Shown in pieces: positions 22,560 to 35,700 of a stretch of DNA of 64,000 nt (positions are counted from its first letter, which is position 1; every line of letters begins with the position of its first letter). The translations under genes were made by a program, and so were the position numbers. The notes beneath the pieces are model-generated. The model was not told where the DNA came from. It made no database searches and was given only the letters and a program-made list of their open reading frames with translations. Source of the stretch: Ampullaceana balthica (Eukaryota; Mollusca; Gastropoda; Lymnaeidae); NCBI GenBank assembly GCA_944989445.1, contig CALYLW010000322.1, forward strand, positions 699,148 through 763,147. The letters are read 5' to 3'.

Positions 22560-25545
22560 GAAAATAAAAACAACCCGAAAAATATCACTATTTTGTCAAT
22601 TTCTAGCCAACGATAACAGCTAGTATGTAAAACTATTCTAATATGATATGATTTGCGTGATCCCAAAAATATTGAATGGAAATAGATATGTGGAGGCCTA
22701 ACTGCTGTCAACAGAAGTACGCTGTCACAAGAGCTTTCATTTGTAACAGAATTCGAACTTGCGCACACATCCTTTGAATTACTTCAAATCACATTGTCAG
22801 TGCCCCATCGTATCATCCACTTTATATGCATCTACCGTGTCTTTCCGAACAAAAATAAATAAATTAACAGATGCCAAATTTCTTGAGGAATTCCAGGAAC
22901 TTTTGGACCATGCCAGCACTCTGCCTGGCACTTACATGATAGTAGGTGACATGAACATTCATTATGTTCAACCGCAGAATCCCATGACAGCAAAGATGGT
23001 CGAGCTTTTGGATTCATTTAACATTGATCAAATGATTGATAAACCCACCCATAATAGAGGATATATAATTGATTGGGTATTGCACAGACCTGACGATTGC
23101 CTTGTCAAATCCGCAATCGTAACAGAAGAGCTGTCCTCGGATCATTTTTGTGTTATTTGTGAACTTAGGGTGATTGCACCCACAAAATTCCGGGACCTTC
23201 GCAATCTGCGTGCCATGAATCGCGACGCCTTCCGGCAAGATCTAAGTGTGGCCGTGTCCCCTGACCTCTGCCCCAATTTGGATAAACTGAATAGTACACT
23301 ACTCTCTGTGCTGGACTTACATGCCCATGTCACCCGCCACAATGTCAAGTCAACACGATCAGCTCCGTGGTATTCAACAATAAGTGAAGAACTTCGACGC
23401 GCCAAGAAAGCTCGACGTATAGCAGAAAAGACTTGGTTGAAGTCGAGACTTGTCGTCAATAAGCAAATTTATTCCGCTGCCAAGCGATGTGTTACTAATA
23501 TTGTACATCACGCAAAAACATCATATTTTAATAATAAAATAATCACAAGTAGTACTAGTAGGCAGCTATTTAACGTATGCAATAATCTCAGAGGGAGTGG
23601 TAAAGCTATGGTCCTTCCCTCTGTGTATCCCCTGCATCAGCAACCAGATATATTTTGTAACTTTTTTATCAACAAAATTGCTAAAATTCGTGATGAACTT
23701 GACAGAACGTTGTTGCCATCACATGATTTATCTCCTTCTTTTGCTGTGAGGTCAGGCTTTGACATGTTTACAGTCTGTTACGGAAAATGAGGTCAAAAGT
23801 ATTATTCTAACATCTAAGCCATCGTCCTGCCCTCTTGATCCCTTCCCCACTCCACTATTGGTTGAGTCATTAGATCTCTTACTCCCAACAGTAACTAATA
23901 TAGTTAATGAAAGTCTAAAATCTGGCACCTTTCCTTCATTATGTAAATCTGCTATTATAAAACCCTTGCTGAAAAAAACGGTTAGACCAAAACAATTTAA
24001 ACAACTATCGACCTGTGTCTAATATTTCATTTTTGTCGAAAGTCATTGAAAAACTAGTCTTAAAACAACTTTTTTCTTATCTAAATGACCACACTCTTCT
24101 AAGTCCTAATCAGTAGGCCTACAGACCTTCTCACAGCACAGAGACCACTCTGTTGAAGGTAACAAATGACCTCCTGCTCGCACTGGTCAGTGGGAAAATT
24201 TCTATATTGGTCCTCTTAGATCTTAGTGCGGCCTTTGACACTGTCGACCATCAAATACTGCTGAAAACCCTGCAAAATTATTTTGGAATTTCTGGCTCAG
24301 TTCTGGCTTGGTTTCAATCATACTTATCTAACAGATCACAGGTAGTATCAGTAGATGGCTGTATCTCTCTGTATGACTTGCTTTATGGTGTGCCTCAGGG
24401 CTCTGTTTTGGGTCCGGTACTTTTTGTACTGTATACAAGACCACTACTTCTACTGCTCGAAAAGCATTCAGTTAAAAGCCAATCATTTGCAGATGATACT
24501 CAACTATATACTCACACTGATCCCTCTAATAAGGACTCCGCTGTCCCATTGTTGAAGGAGTGCATTGGTGAAGTAAAGTCTTGGATGACGTTAAGCAAAC
24601 TCAAGCTGAATGAAGACAAGACTGAAGCACTTCTATTTTGCAACAATAACTCACGCAGTACTTTGTCTCTTCCGAAGTCAATTCACGTAGCCAGTTCGGA
24701 TATTCTGTTCACAACATCGACTAGGAATCTTGGCTACATTATTTCTGACAACATGTCTATTAACAACTTCATCAATCACATCTGTCGCTCTGCCTACACT
24801 GCCATTCGTCAGATCAGCTTAATCCGTCATTACTTAACAGTTAGTGCCACAAAAACTCTAGTCTCTCCTCTTGTACTGGCTCGTATGGATTACTGAATTC
24901 TCTTCTGTCAGGTGCGCCAAAACAATGCATTGAAAGAATACAGAAAGTTCAAAATTCAGCTGCCAGACTGGTGCTCAAGGCAAAAAAACATGACCATGTT
25001 ACTCCATTTCTTTGCTCACTTCATTGGCTGCCTATACAAGCCCGTATTGATTACAAACTGGCCGTTCTCTGTCACAACTTCTGTTCGGACTCATGCCCAT
25101 CGTATATTACTGAACTTTTGTAGGTCTACTCACCCACCCGCCAGCTACGATCTTCTGCAGACACACGCGTTCTCTCTGTTCCTACGACACGCACCAAAAC
25201 ATTTGGTGAAAGGTCGTTCTCTTTTTGTGCAGCCAAACAATGGAATTCTCTACCATTACACATACGTAGTATTCAAACAACCTAGTCCTTCAAGACTGCA
25301 CTTAAGACACATCTTTTCAAAATTTATTTTCAAAATTAATGAAACAACATTTCTTGTAAATGATTAACGTAGCTTGTGTATAATGTACTGTAATTTTTTG
25401 TGTTTTTTGTGATATGAAAGTTAATTTAATACTTATAGGTATGTTATTTCTTTCATGTAAAGCACTGTGAGCCCAGTTCCTTATTGGGATACAGCGCTAT
25501 ATAAATAATCAATTTATTATTATTATTATTAATGGCTTTCTTTTG
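22560..25545 (+). pseudogene. CR1/L2-type LINE, long broken copy (copy B)
   Basis: The endonuclease part begins in degraded frames near 22660 (GGLTAVNRSTLSQELSF, FELLQITLSV), shifts at about 22855, then runs KLTDAKFLEEFQELLDHAST, MIVGDMNIHY and SSDHFCV. RT parts follow: SAAFDTVDHQILLKTLQNYF, LYGVPQGSVLGPVLF and SFADDTQLYTH. Compared with the copy at 58 kb it has a TAG in the SPNQ*AYR segment, a small deletion near 24370 and a one-base deletion at 24894, so it is split into at least four frames (22759-23790, 23759-24022, 24153-24896, 24912-25367). The 3' tail is (TTA/ATT)n. Confidence 0.85.
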
Positions 25546-25669
25546 TAATGAACATATGTCACTTATACTAGTCTTATACCTAGAGTCTTATTTAATTCTT
25601 GTTGCTTATTATAAAAAAAATTAAGTCATAAACATTAGTTAATATTAGTAAGACATCTATATTAGTTCA

Positions 25670-26275
25670 TTTAGTGCGATATTACCACACCCATGGTGAT
25701 ATCTGATATTGCCACACAACACCCATGGTTATATATGATATTGCCACACAACACCCATGGTGATATATGATATTGCTATACATCACCCACAATGATATCT
25801 GATATTGCCACACAACACCCATGGTGATATCTGATATTGCCACACAACACCCATGGTGATATCTGATATTGCCTCACAACATCCAAACTTGATATCTGAT
25901 ATTGCCCCACAACACTCACATTGATATCTGATATTGCCACACAACACTCACATTGATATCTGATATTGCCACACAACACTCACATTGATATCTGATATTG
26001 CCACACAACAGCCGCAATGATATCTGATATTGCCACACAACACCCAGGGTGATATCCAGTCCTTTTTTTTAAAGTTACTGGATGACATAGGTACCGGAAC
26101 GCAACCTGAAAAAGCAGTAAGATCAAACATTCCAGGCAGTAATAAAAAAAAAGAGGAAAAAATGTGCGAAACGCCGTTCCGGTGCGTTCCGCCACAAAGA
26201 AAGCACTGGTGATATTTGAAATTACTACACAAACGTGTTGTATGTGTACACCCACAGAGATATCTGATGGAGCCA
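25670..26275. repeat. 32-bp minisatellite
   Basis: About a dozen units of TGATATCTGATATTGCCACA then CAACACCCATGG, interrupted by the 154-bp MITE at 26056-26209. Confidence 0.9.
26056..26209. mobile_element. 154-bp MITE inside a 32-bp minisatellite
   Basis: Ends CCAGTCCTTTTTTTT and (inverted) CCAGTGCTTTCTTTG. TGATAT flanks both sides (26050-26055 and 26210-26215). Internal GGAACGCA blocks are in inverted order. The minisatellite resumes after it. Confidence 0.65.
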
Positions 26276-26279
26276 AAGA

Positions 26280-26928
26280 AAGTTAATATTTGTGTTATTT
26301 GGTAATGGTTTTTATTTAAACAGAACAAACCAAGGGTTATTTTTCAAAAAAGTTATTTTAATAAAAAATAAATATTTTAAATTTACATCATAATCATGCG
26401 TGTTAAAGAAAATAAACATGTTTAAAATAAAAATAAAATACTAAAAAAATCTAAGTTATAAAAAAAATAGTTTTTCATCAATTTTAGTGTAAATTGTTGC
26501 GAAAATGTTAAAATATGACATAAAGGAAAAATCAATGTATCTCAAAAATAAATAGCGCCAGGACCTTAAAACTTTGATATGTTGTAGAGCTCAGTCATAC
26601 TAAAAATGTCGACTATATTGGTTGAAATAGAATAAAAAATGAAATTTACCTGAATTTTTTAGATATCCATGTCCTTCGATGAACCATTTTTAGGGTAGGG
26701 GAAAACATTTTCCTGAATATTTCATTTAGTTTTAGAACAGTTTTAAAGACCATAGACAGTCACACCAATACATATTATATAAAGAACATTCCTGCCAAAT
26801 TATACAGCTTTACAATAAGTAATTTTGAAGTTACAATGTTAAATGTGAATTCCTTTTAAGAAAAATTAGATTTTTAGAAAATTGAAAAAAACTTACAAAT
26901 TTACATTTTTAAGGGAATTTTATCAAAT
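26280..26928. other. AT-rich region 3' of the Mutator-like fragment
   Basis: No recognised gene. It may be the non-coding end of the Mutator-like element, but I could not find its terminal repeat. Confidence 0.35.
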
Positions 26929-27780
26929 TTAGAACCCCCCAGCAACATAAAACTCTTCCTTATCCAATTCCTTACTTGATAATACAGACTTTTTAGACCT
27001 TTTAGCTTTACTTTTATCTAAATTTTGAATTATCGAGGAGGATACACGCTTTTTATCGATTCTAGAAAATGTCTGAAAACAATATTTTCCAAAATTTAAG
27101 CCCAAATTTTTGAATATGTTCTCCCTTTTTAATTCACCATTGTTATAAACTATTGTGGCATCATCTACAGCTATTTCTAGTCTCTTTCTCCCCAAAAAAT
27201 TTTTCTTAGGACATCGATACCAAATTAAATTATGGAACGCCTCATTAGCGTTCTGAGTCCCTCCATGAACACACTTTGCTAAGAGAGCATCCGATGAAAG
27301 CTCCTCAAATATAGGTTCAACAATTTCCATTACAAATGGAGGAAGGCAGTTCTTATTTGCAGCTTCTAAATCTTTATCTTTGGGGCACCAACTACCACAA
27401 TCATTGTGCTTACCCTCCCTATGGTGATATATTGTCCAAATACTTTTTTCATTTTACCCATGTCCCCTGAATTTTTTCTTATTGCTGCCCCATAATTTCC
27501 TTGAATACGCTTTATAGCACATTTTGTTAACCTTCCTGCCCCACCTATTCCTTTTTATAAGTTTTACCATCATGATCAAATGTTATACCCTTATGCTCAT
27601 TTACTTTATCTATCAAGCGTTTTCCCATTCGCTTCTGAACATTGCCACAACATTCTAATTTTAAAATTGATACTCCTTTATAAACTGGAGGAATAGCTTC
27701 AGCTACACTTTTAAAACTTTTAGAATCCTTATCCCCTAAATAACCAGTGTAAGTTAGATAATCACTGGATAAAATAAAAT
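26929..27780 (-). pseudogene. Mutator-like (MULE) transposase fragment
   Basis: Reading right to left: YTGYLGDKDSKSFKSV, AIPPVYKGVSILKLECCGNV and QKRMGKRLIDKV, a frameshifted middle, SWCPKDKDLEAANKNCLPPF, then open (26929-27330) VMEIVEPIFEELSSDALLAK, CVHGGTQNANEAFHNLIWYR and CPKKNFLGRKRLEIAV. The order GDxDSK, LECxGHVQKRMGKRL, CLHGxTQNxNE...WxRCPK is that of the animal Mutator-like transposase domain. At least two frameshifts or stops lie between 27330 and 27560. No terminal repeats were identified. Confidence 0.7.
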
Positions 27781-28548
27781 ATTAAAGTATCAACAGGTAA
27801 TCGTATATAAAATTTAATATACACGTTTTAGGAATTGTAATAAACGTTTTCATTATTGTCAAATCAGCACCCCTTCCAGTTCTATATTAAAAGCAAAGAT
27901 TTTTTATTCCAAATTAGTCTAAGACGCATTAAAATATTACATGTAAATAGCAATTTAAAAAAAAACTATTGTGGGGAGGAGTCCGATTTTTAAATATGCA
28001 ATCTCAAAGTATTTAAAAGAAAAACAAACACTAACTGAAGCAAAAGTTGGCAAATTTCATATGCAGTAATAAATAATGGCTTTGTAGTTCAAAACGCATC
28101 GAAACTTGACAACCAAACGTCAACCAATTGTAAATTTCATAAACAGAAAAACGAATGTTATATATTAATATAGAAAATTAAATTTATAATTAAGTACGTA
28201 ATATTGACATGGACACATACACAAAAAACGGACATTTAATACAAAAAATAATAATAATATTAATCACATCAAATAAAACATGGCTCTTTTTATTTCGTTC
28301 CCTTCACAAATTAATAAAAGTTCAAATAATGACGTCACGTCACAATATTTTATGGCTAGAAACACATTTTTTTTAATCTCGAACGCATCATTTTACTCCT
28401 ATATTTTCATTTTTTTTATCGGGAGTTACCTCGCATAGCGTCACGGACATACATTGCAAATTATATTGTTTAATAATTAATAATTAATGCTAGCAATAAT
28501 ATCATAATATCATGTGGGAGGGAAGAAACTTCAAAATAATGTTTAGTC
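27781..28548. other. AT-rich region between transposons, nothing recognised
   Basis: No coding signal. It could include the other end of the Mutator-like element. Confidence 0.35.
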
Positions 28549-28595
28549 AATATACTAACTTCCACTTAACTTCACATATAATCTTATTTTGGTAT

Positions 28596-29641
28596 GGCAT
28601 CTGTCCGTCTACAAAAGACGATAGATTTATCTTTATTATTTGCAGCTCTTGGTGTGGCTGATGAGACCAATCCTTGAGTGGCAGTCTCTTCTGCATGACA
28701 CACACACGAAAGCAGTGGGGCAGTGTTGCCTGGCCTTTCTCCTCGCTCTTTTCCCGACTGCTTCTGCCCTAGTTTGCTCCTCTGCTCTTAGTGATCCTTC
28801 TTTCACTATAGCCCGCCACATGGACCTATCCTCTGCCAGGTTTTCCCAGTTTTGTATATCGATGTTGGCTACTTTCATGTCTCTCTTGCATATGTCCACG
28901 TATCTGAGACATGGCCGACCAACCGACCTTTTCCCTGTCGCCAGCTCGCTGTAAAGCACATCCTTGGGTATTCGACCAGTTTGCATCCTCTTGACGTGTC
29001 CAAGCCAACGGAGGCGTCTTTGGCTTAATATTGCTGCAATACTACTCATGCTTGCTTGAGCCAGGACCTCTGTGTTGGGGACTTTCTCTTGCCATTTGAT
29101 GTCTAGGATGCGGCGCAGGCATCTGAGGTGGAAGCTATTGAGCCTTCTTTCATGCCTGGTATAGGTGGTCCAAGACTCGCATCCATAGAGGAGTGTGCTC
29201 AGTACGCAGGCCTGGTATACCTGCAGCTTAGTCCTTGCTGTGAGTTTAGCATTGGACCAGACTCTTTTGTACAGTCTAGCCATAACAGTTGCTGCCTTCC
29301 CTATCCTACTACTTATCTCATCTTCCAGTGAGAGGGTGCTCGAGATGTTTGATCCCAGATAAGTAAAACTGTCAACAGCATCCAGGTTGCAGTCGTCAAT
29401 GGTGATAGTCGGGAGAGAGGCAGCATACTGTGCCATAATGTTGGTTTTCTTTATACTTATGGTCAGGCCAAACTCTTTGCAGGCAGCGGAGAAGCTGGAT
29501 ACAAGGCTCTGCAGGCCGTCTGCTGTGTGGGATATTAAGGCGGCATCGTCTGCAAATAAGAGCTCGCGCAGCAAAATCTTCCTTATTTTGGTCTTGGCTC
29601 TAAGTCGGGCAATATTGAATAAGCATATTTTGGTATTCAAT
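28596..29641 (-). mobile_element. 5'-truncated LINE with 47-bp flanking duplication
   Basis: The frame at 28636-29658 (340 residues) has [66 protein letters not shown] and a C-terminal C2H2 finger (CVSCRRDC...SHTKSC). It is a close relative of the intron-4 LINE at 34.1 kb, cut 5' just before the RT YxDD-type motif. Direct repeats 28549-28595 and 29642-29688 differ by one base. Confidence 0.85.
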
Positions 29642-30155
29642 AATATACTAACTTCCACTTAACTTCAGATATAATCTTATTTTGGTATTCAATGTACTGC
29701 GATTTTCTTAGTTTCAGATCTTGATAGTGCAAACAAAATACATGTACTACCTTTATGTGTGATTCAGATCTTAATGGTGTATTCAATATTTACTTCCAAT
29801 AGCCTCAATAGTAGAAGACAATCAAAATATAATAGTCATACTAGCAATAATCTCAAGAAGAAGAACATGCCAGATATCGTACTTTCTATTTGGTTGCCAA
29901 ACAGTTACAATTTTTAATAAAAATTCATTCATTGTTAACAAAACTTAACATTTATTTATACTTCATTAAGTTCATTAATCTAGCAATCATTGTATTTCTC
30001 CTTGCCGTTAATGAAATGGTATGACCTTTAATTAAAATAAAAAATTTGATGTTATTATAAAAACCAGATAGAACATTTTAACACTGGATCTCAGATTACA
30101 ACTTGAAAAAATCTAAAACATAAAAAAAAACTATTGGAAATTAGCTTTTTATTTA

Positions 30156-30550
30156 AGTTATGACGGGACCCATCTGTGGTAACTTTAAACTGTTGTTGCA
30201 TGTATCAAAGATGGGACCCATCTGTGGTAACTTTAAACTGTTGTTGCATGTATCAAAGATGGGACCCATCTGTGGTAACTTTAAACAGCTGTTGTATGTA
30301 TCAAAGATGGGACCCATCTGTGGTAACTTTAAACAGCTGTTGCATGTATCAAAGATGGGACCCATCTGTGGTAACTTTAAACAGCTGTTGTATGTATCAA
30401 GGATGTGACCCATCTGTGGTAACTTTAAACAGCTGTTGCATGAATCACAGATGGGACCCATCTGTGGTAACTTTAAACAGCTGTTGTATGTATCAAAGAT
30501 GGGACCCATCTGTGGTTACTTTAAACCGTTGTTGTATGTATCAAAGATTC
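30156..30550. repeat. 48-bp minisatellite
   Basis: Eight units of GATGGGACCCATCTGTGGTA then ACTTTAAACAGCTGTTGTAT and GTATCAAA. The unit is a multiple of three, so both strands have open repeat frames. Contains the palindrome CAGCTG and the inverted GATGGGACCCATC. Confidence 0.9.
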
Positions 30551-31084
30551 TTAAATTCTATGGTAACCAATTTTCCCTCTAATGTTTGTTGGTCTACGTG
30601 CAAAATAACAAACTTGTGCGCAAAGTTACCCAGCATCCATTTCCCCCAACAATTGCACAGGCCACAAACACAGATATAAAATACAAGTCAACATTTGCTG
30701 CCCTGTAATTTGAAATAGCTGGAATTGTTCAGATATCTGGCCAGCCATGAAGCTGTTCAGTTTAATGGGAACATTGATGGTTGCCCAAGACTTTTTTTTT
30801 ACATTAAAATCAAACCAAATATCAGTTTTAGGCCGAAAATAATAGATAATGTCAATTTAGCTAGTTTATTTAAAGGGAAAAATACAAATTTATCTGGATT
30901 TAATTTGAACCTATCTTTTTTCTAAATTTTCTCAAAAAAGAGAAGTTAAGTGGATATCAAAGTCCTCCTATTGAGCTATGATAATTTAAAGTCCTGACTA
31001 TTTTAACTGATAGATTAGTTTCATTTTAAAGAAAAGAATTAATTTCAACACAGGAATGACTGTATACAGTGAACTTCATCCTTC

Positions 31085-32265
31085 ATGACTACATGACCAC
31101 ATGACTACATGACCACATGAGCACATGACTACATGACCACATGACTACATGACCACATAAATACATGACCACATGAGCACATGACCACATGACTACATGA
31201 CCACATGAGCACATGACCACATGACTAAATGACTACACGACCACATGACTACATGAGCACATGACTACATTACCACATGACTACATGACCACATGAGCAC
31301 ATGACTTCATGATCACATGACCACATGACCACATGACTACATGACCACATGAGCACATGACCACATGACTACATGACCACATGACTACATGACCACATGA
31401 GCACATGACCACATGACTACATGACCACATGACCACATGATTACATGATCACATGACTACATGACCACATTAGCACATGACCACATGACTACATGACCAC
31501 ATGAGCACATGGCTACATGACCACATGACTACATGACCACATGACTACATGAGCACATGAACACATGACTACATGACCACATGACCACATGAGCACATAA
31601 TCACATGACCACATGACCACATGAGCACATGACCAAATGAGCACATGACCACATGACTACATGACTACATGACTACATGACTACATGACTACATGACCAC
31701 ATGAGCACATGACCACATGACTACATGACCACATGACTACATGAGCACATGTCTACATGAGCACATGAGCACATGACCACATGACTACATGACCACATGA
31801 GCACATGACCACATGAGTACATGACCACATGACAACATGACCAGATGAGCACATGACTACATGACTACATGACCACATGAGCACATGACTACATGACCAC
31901 ATGACTACATGATCACATGAGCACATGACTACATTACCACATGACTACATGACTACATGACCACATGACTACATGGGCACATGACTACATGAACACATGA
32001 AAACATGACTACATGACCACATGAGCACATGACTACATGACCACATGACTACATGACCACATGACTACATGACCACATGACAACATGACTACCTGACCAC
32101 ATGAGCACATGACCACATGACTACATGAGCACATGACAACTTGACCACATGACTACATGAACATATGAGCGCATGAGCACATGACTACATGACCATATGA
32201 CAACATGGCCACATGACCACATAACTACATGACCACATGAGCACATGACCACATGACCAAACTTG
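31085..32265. repeat. 8-bp satellite (CATGACYA)n
   Basis: About 147 copies of CATGACTA, CATGACCA and CATGAGCA variants in mixed order. It ends about 350 bp downstream of the Rac-like stop codon. Confidence 0.9.
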
Positions 32266-32366
32266 TATAACTTCTTTACTTTTTTTTCAAACACTGTTCC
32301 ACACATCCTTATTTACACACTCTTCAACTGTTCCATAATTCCATACTTTAGTTATGTTAAAACGTC

Positions 32367-32545
32367 AAGCCAGAAAGGAACGTACCCAAAACCCCCCTGA
32401 AGGGACCGCTTCCATCTCTTGTCCGACATGCGGACGCCTTTTTCGTGCCAAAATAGGGTTAATAAGCCACCAGAGGACACATGTTGCGGCCCAGGAAATA
32501 TGATGAGGGTGGTCATCGTCGACCACGATGGACGAACAACATAAC
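32367..32545 (+). mobile_element. Short LINE 3' end with C2H2 finger
   Basis: The plus strand reads ARKERTQNPPEG, ISCPTCGRLFRAKIGLISHQ and RTHVAAQEI then a stop, followed by GGTCATCGTCGACCACGATG and GACGAACAACA. This is the same 3' terminus as the 60.1-kb LINE, in the other orientation and cut to under 200 bp. It lies between the 8-bp satellite and the last exon of the Rac-like gene. Confidence 0.7.
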
Positions 32546-32610
32546 TTTAGTTATTCTATCCAGTAAAAATCATGTAAATTAAAAAAAAATCGTGATGTTA
32601 AACTAATCAT

Positions 32611-32784
32611 CTATAGAGCAACACAAATGCCATTATTTTTCTGTCTGGGTTTTTTGTTCAAGGAAGCCCTGACTACTTCATGAAAAACTTCATCTAGTCC
32701 TTCCCTCGTCAGGGCAGAACATTCCAAATATTTAATGGCTTTTATAGATTTTCCAATTTTCTCGCCTTCAGCTTTTGTTACCAT
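32611..32784 (-). CDS. Rac-like gene, last exon with CaaX box
   Basis: 174 bases: 57 codons and a stop. The frame has [20 protein letters not shown], the guanine-binding SAL motif and last helix, then a basic stretch and a terminal CVAL. A leucine in the last position predicts geranylgeranylation. The acceptor is TTGTATTCCAG. I saw no clear AATAAA just downstream (towards lower coordinates). Confidence 0.9.
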   Translation of the reverse strand: MVTKAEGEKIGKSIKAIKYLECSALTREGLDEVFHEVVRASLNKKPRQKNNGICVAL

Positions 32785-35700
32785 CTGGAATACAAAAAAT
32801 ATAAAAATGTATTTTTGCCAATTGGATATAAACATCATGACACATCAAAGTTAATTTGGCTGTTAAGTTTATTCAATCTAAATGCTGTTTAAATTTCATC
32901 AATCTTCCATGTGTGCCAAACATATAAAAATTGACCCTCTTTCTTTTGAACTTTAAACAATTTACTATCTTTTTAATATGAAAAATTACAGCATATCATT
33001 TCTTCATTGATGGAAAACATTATTGTCTTGTCGAAGGCCATAGTTTTTTTAAAATTATTTTAGTATTATTTCAGTTGCCCTTCTACTCCCACTGCATCCA
33101 CTTGTATCAAGTACCGTAACTCTCATTCTTTCATTGTTATGATCAAAAGTCATTTCTTCCTTATCCAGCACCCCACTAGATTAAGACTACAATGGGGCTA
33201 AGTTTTCTATATTGTAATCCTGTTATTGTGCACACTTATCATGCCAAATTTAAAACCAGGATTAAAGTTTGATTTAATAAAATAAATTGTATTTTGTAAA
33301 AATCTATGATAGTAATTTAAGATACTCTCAGCAGAGACAAAATTTTCTGGATCCGGGAAGCCTCCTGTTTTTCTCCATTTGTTTATTTCCTAGTCTTTTT
33401 TAATGAACCCTCCCCTCCACCACATCAAACTTTATACTCTATCTGTATCTGTTCAGTGCACATACAGTTTTCTCAATTGTTTTTATAGGACAGAGGCAAT
33501 AGCCTAACCCTTCTATTATGATCCTAACTTAAGAATTATCTAAATGGAATTTATTGAAATAATATTAGATGTAAATGGACTTTATTTAGAAAAATGTCAG
33601 ATTTATATGGTATCCTTTAAAAAAATAATTCCATATTGAATGGTAATTTTATAGTAGTGTCAAATTGAAATGGCATTTAATGGAAATAATTTCAAAATTC
33701 AAATAATATTTTATTGAATAATATGTGATGAAAATAATTTATATTTATAAAGTAATATCTTGTTTTAAATTGTGTTTACACCAGTTTTAGAGATATTATT
33801 TTAGTACAACTTACCCGTTTACCATCGTCCTGTTTGTCTTTGTTTTGTCTTATATCTAACTTTGTTCCAACAAGAATGATTGGTGCATGTGGGCTGTGAT
33901 AATGGATTTCTGGATACCACTGAATAAAATTGAGACAAAAAATCCATTTTTTTCTTTTATATGTAAATTGATCCTTTTTATTTTTCAAATTGTAATATTA
34001 CAAAGTACTTGGTTAAATGTTTGGTAATTTATAAACAATTTATAGAGGTACTTAAATTTATGGTTTTAATATTTATTATAACTAACATAAAGATTCACTA
34101 TTCTATGGCATCCGTCCATCCTCATGGGATGATGGCGTTTCCTCCTGCTCCTCTACCCCCCTTCCCCTTTCTCCTGGCCCTTTTCTCCTCGCTCTTGACT
34201 GTAAGGGAAGCTTCCGCGACTTGGATGCCCTCGCGTACTTTAGCCCGCCAGGAGGTGCGCTCCTCAGCAATGGTCTCCCACGTTTTATGGTCTATCTGCG
34301 CCAGACTCATGTCTTTCTTGCAGACATCCTTGAAGCGCAAGCAGGGGCGTCCTCTCTTCCGCATACCAGTTGCCAGCTCACCGTAAAGCAGGGCTCTTGG
34401 AATGCGCTCCGAGTTCATCCTGCGGACATGTCCCAGCCACCGCAGGCGCCTCTCACTCAGGATTGAGTGCATGCTCAGCATATGACTCCTTCTGAGTACC
34501 TCGACATTCGTTATCTTGTCCTGCCACTTGATGTGCAGAATCCTGCGCAAGCATCGTAAGTGGAAGCTGTTGAGTTGCTTTGTTTGTTTGGCATAGGTAG
34601 TCCAGCACTCGCTGCCATAGAGGAGTGTGCTGAGCACGCAGGCCTGGTACACAGTGATTTTCGTCCTAGCAGTGAGCTGTGCATTGTTCCACACTCTTTG
34701 ATTCAGCCTAGCCATTAATGATGAAGCCTTGCCGATTCTGGTTTCAATTTCCTTTTCCAGGGAGAGTGTGCTTGTGATGTTACTGCCAAGGTAGGTAAAA
34801 TCATCGACGACATCCAAGGTGTTTCCCTCAATGGAGATTGCTGGGAAGCAGTCTGTTCCTTGTGTCATAATGTTGGTCTTTTTTAGGCTTATCGTTAGAC
34901 CAAAATCCTTGCATGCCTCTGAGAACTTGTCGACCAAAAGTTGGAGACCTATCTGTGAATGTGAGGTAAGGGCTGCGTCGTCCGCGAAGAGCAACTCTCT
35001 AATTAAAACATTTTCCACTTTTATCTTTGCACGGAGACGGCTGATGTTGTACAGATTTCCATCCGCCCTGGTATGGATGTTTACACCCTCGAAACAGTCC
35101 TCGAATGCATGACGCAGTAGCATCGAGAAAAAGATACCGAAGAGTGTTGGAGCCAGTACACAGCCCTGTTTGACTCCGATACAAACTGGGAAGGGTTCTG
35201 AGGTGGCACCATCGAAGAGCACTGTGCTGTGCATATTGGTGTGGAAGGACTCGATGATGGAGAGAAGCCGCGGCGGGCATCCTGTTTTTTCCAATATACG
35301 TAGCAGACCCTCGCGGCTGACCAGGTCAAATGCCTTTGTTAGATCTATGAAGGCAACGAAGAGGGCTTTCTGTTGCTCCCGACATTTCTCTTGTAGCTGA
35401 CGGAGTGAGAAGATCATGTCCATTGTTGACCGGCCAGCCCGAAAACCGCATTGTGATTCTGGGTAGACATTATGCGCCAGAATTTGCAGGCGTGCAAGGA
35501 TCACTCTGGCAAAAGCTTTTCCCACAATACTCAGTAAGGAGATACCACGATAGTTATTGCAATCACTGCGATCTCCTTTGTTCTTATAAAGCGTGACTAT
35601 TTTGGCGTCACGCATGTCCTGTGGGATGTGACCGCGTTCCCAGCAATCGCATATGAGTTCGTGCAGAGGCTTCAGTAGTGCTGGCTGGCCGTGCTTAATG

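Noticed and set aside
30153..30680. ORFs on both strands with 16-residue repeats
   Set aside because: They are the 48-bp minisatellite read in frame.
31085..32265. CRISPR-like direct repeats
   Set aside because: There are no unique spacers; units are contiguous 8-bp repeats in a eukaryotic intron-bearing region.
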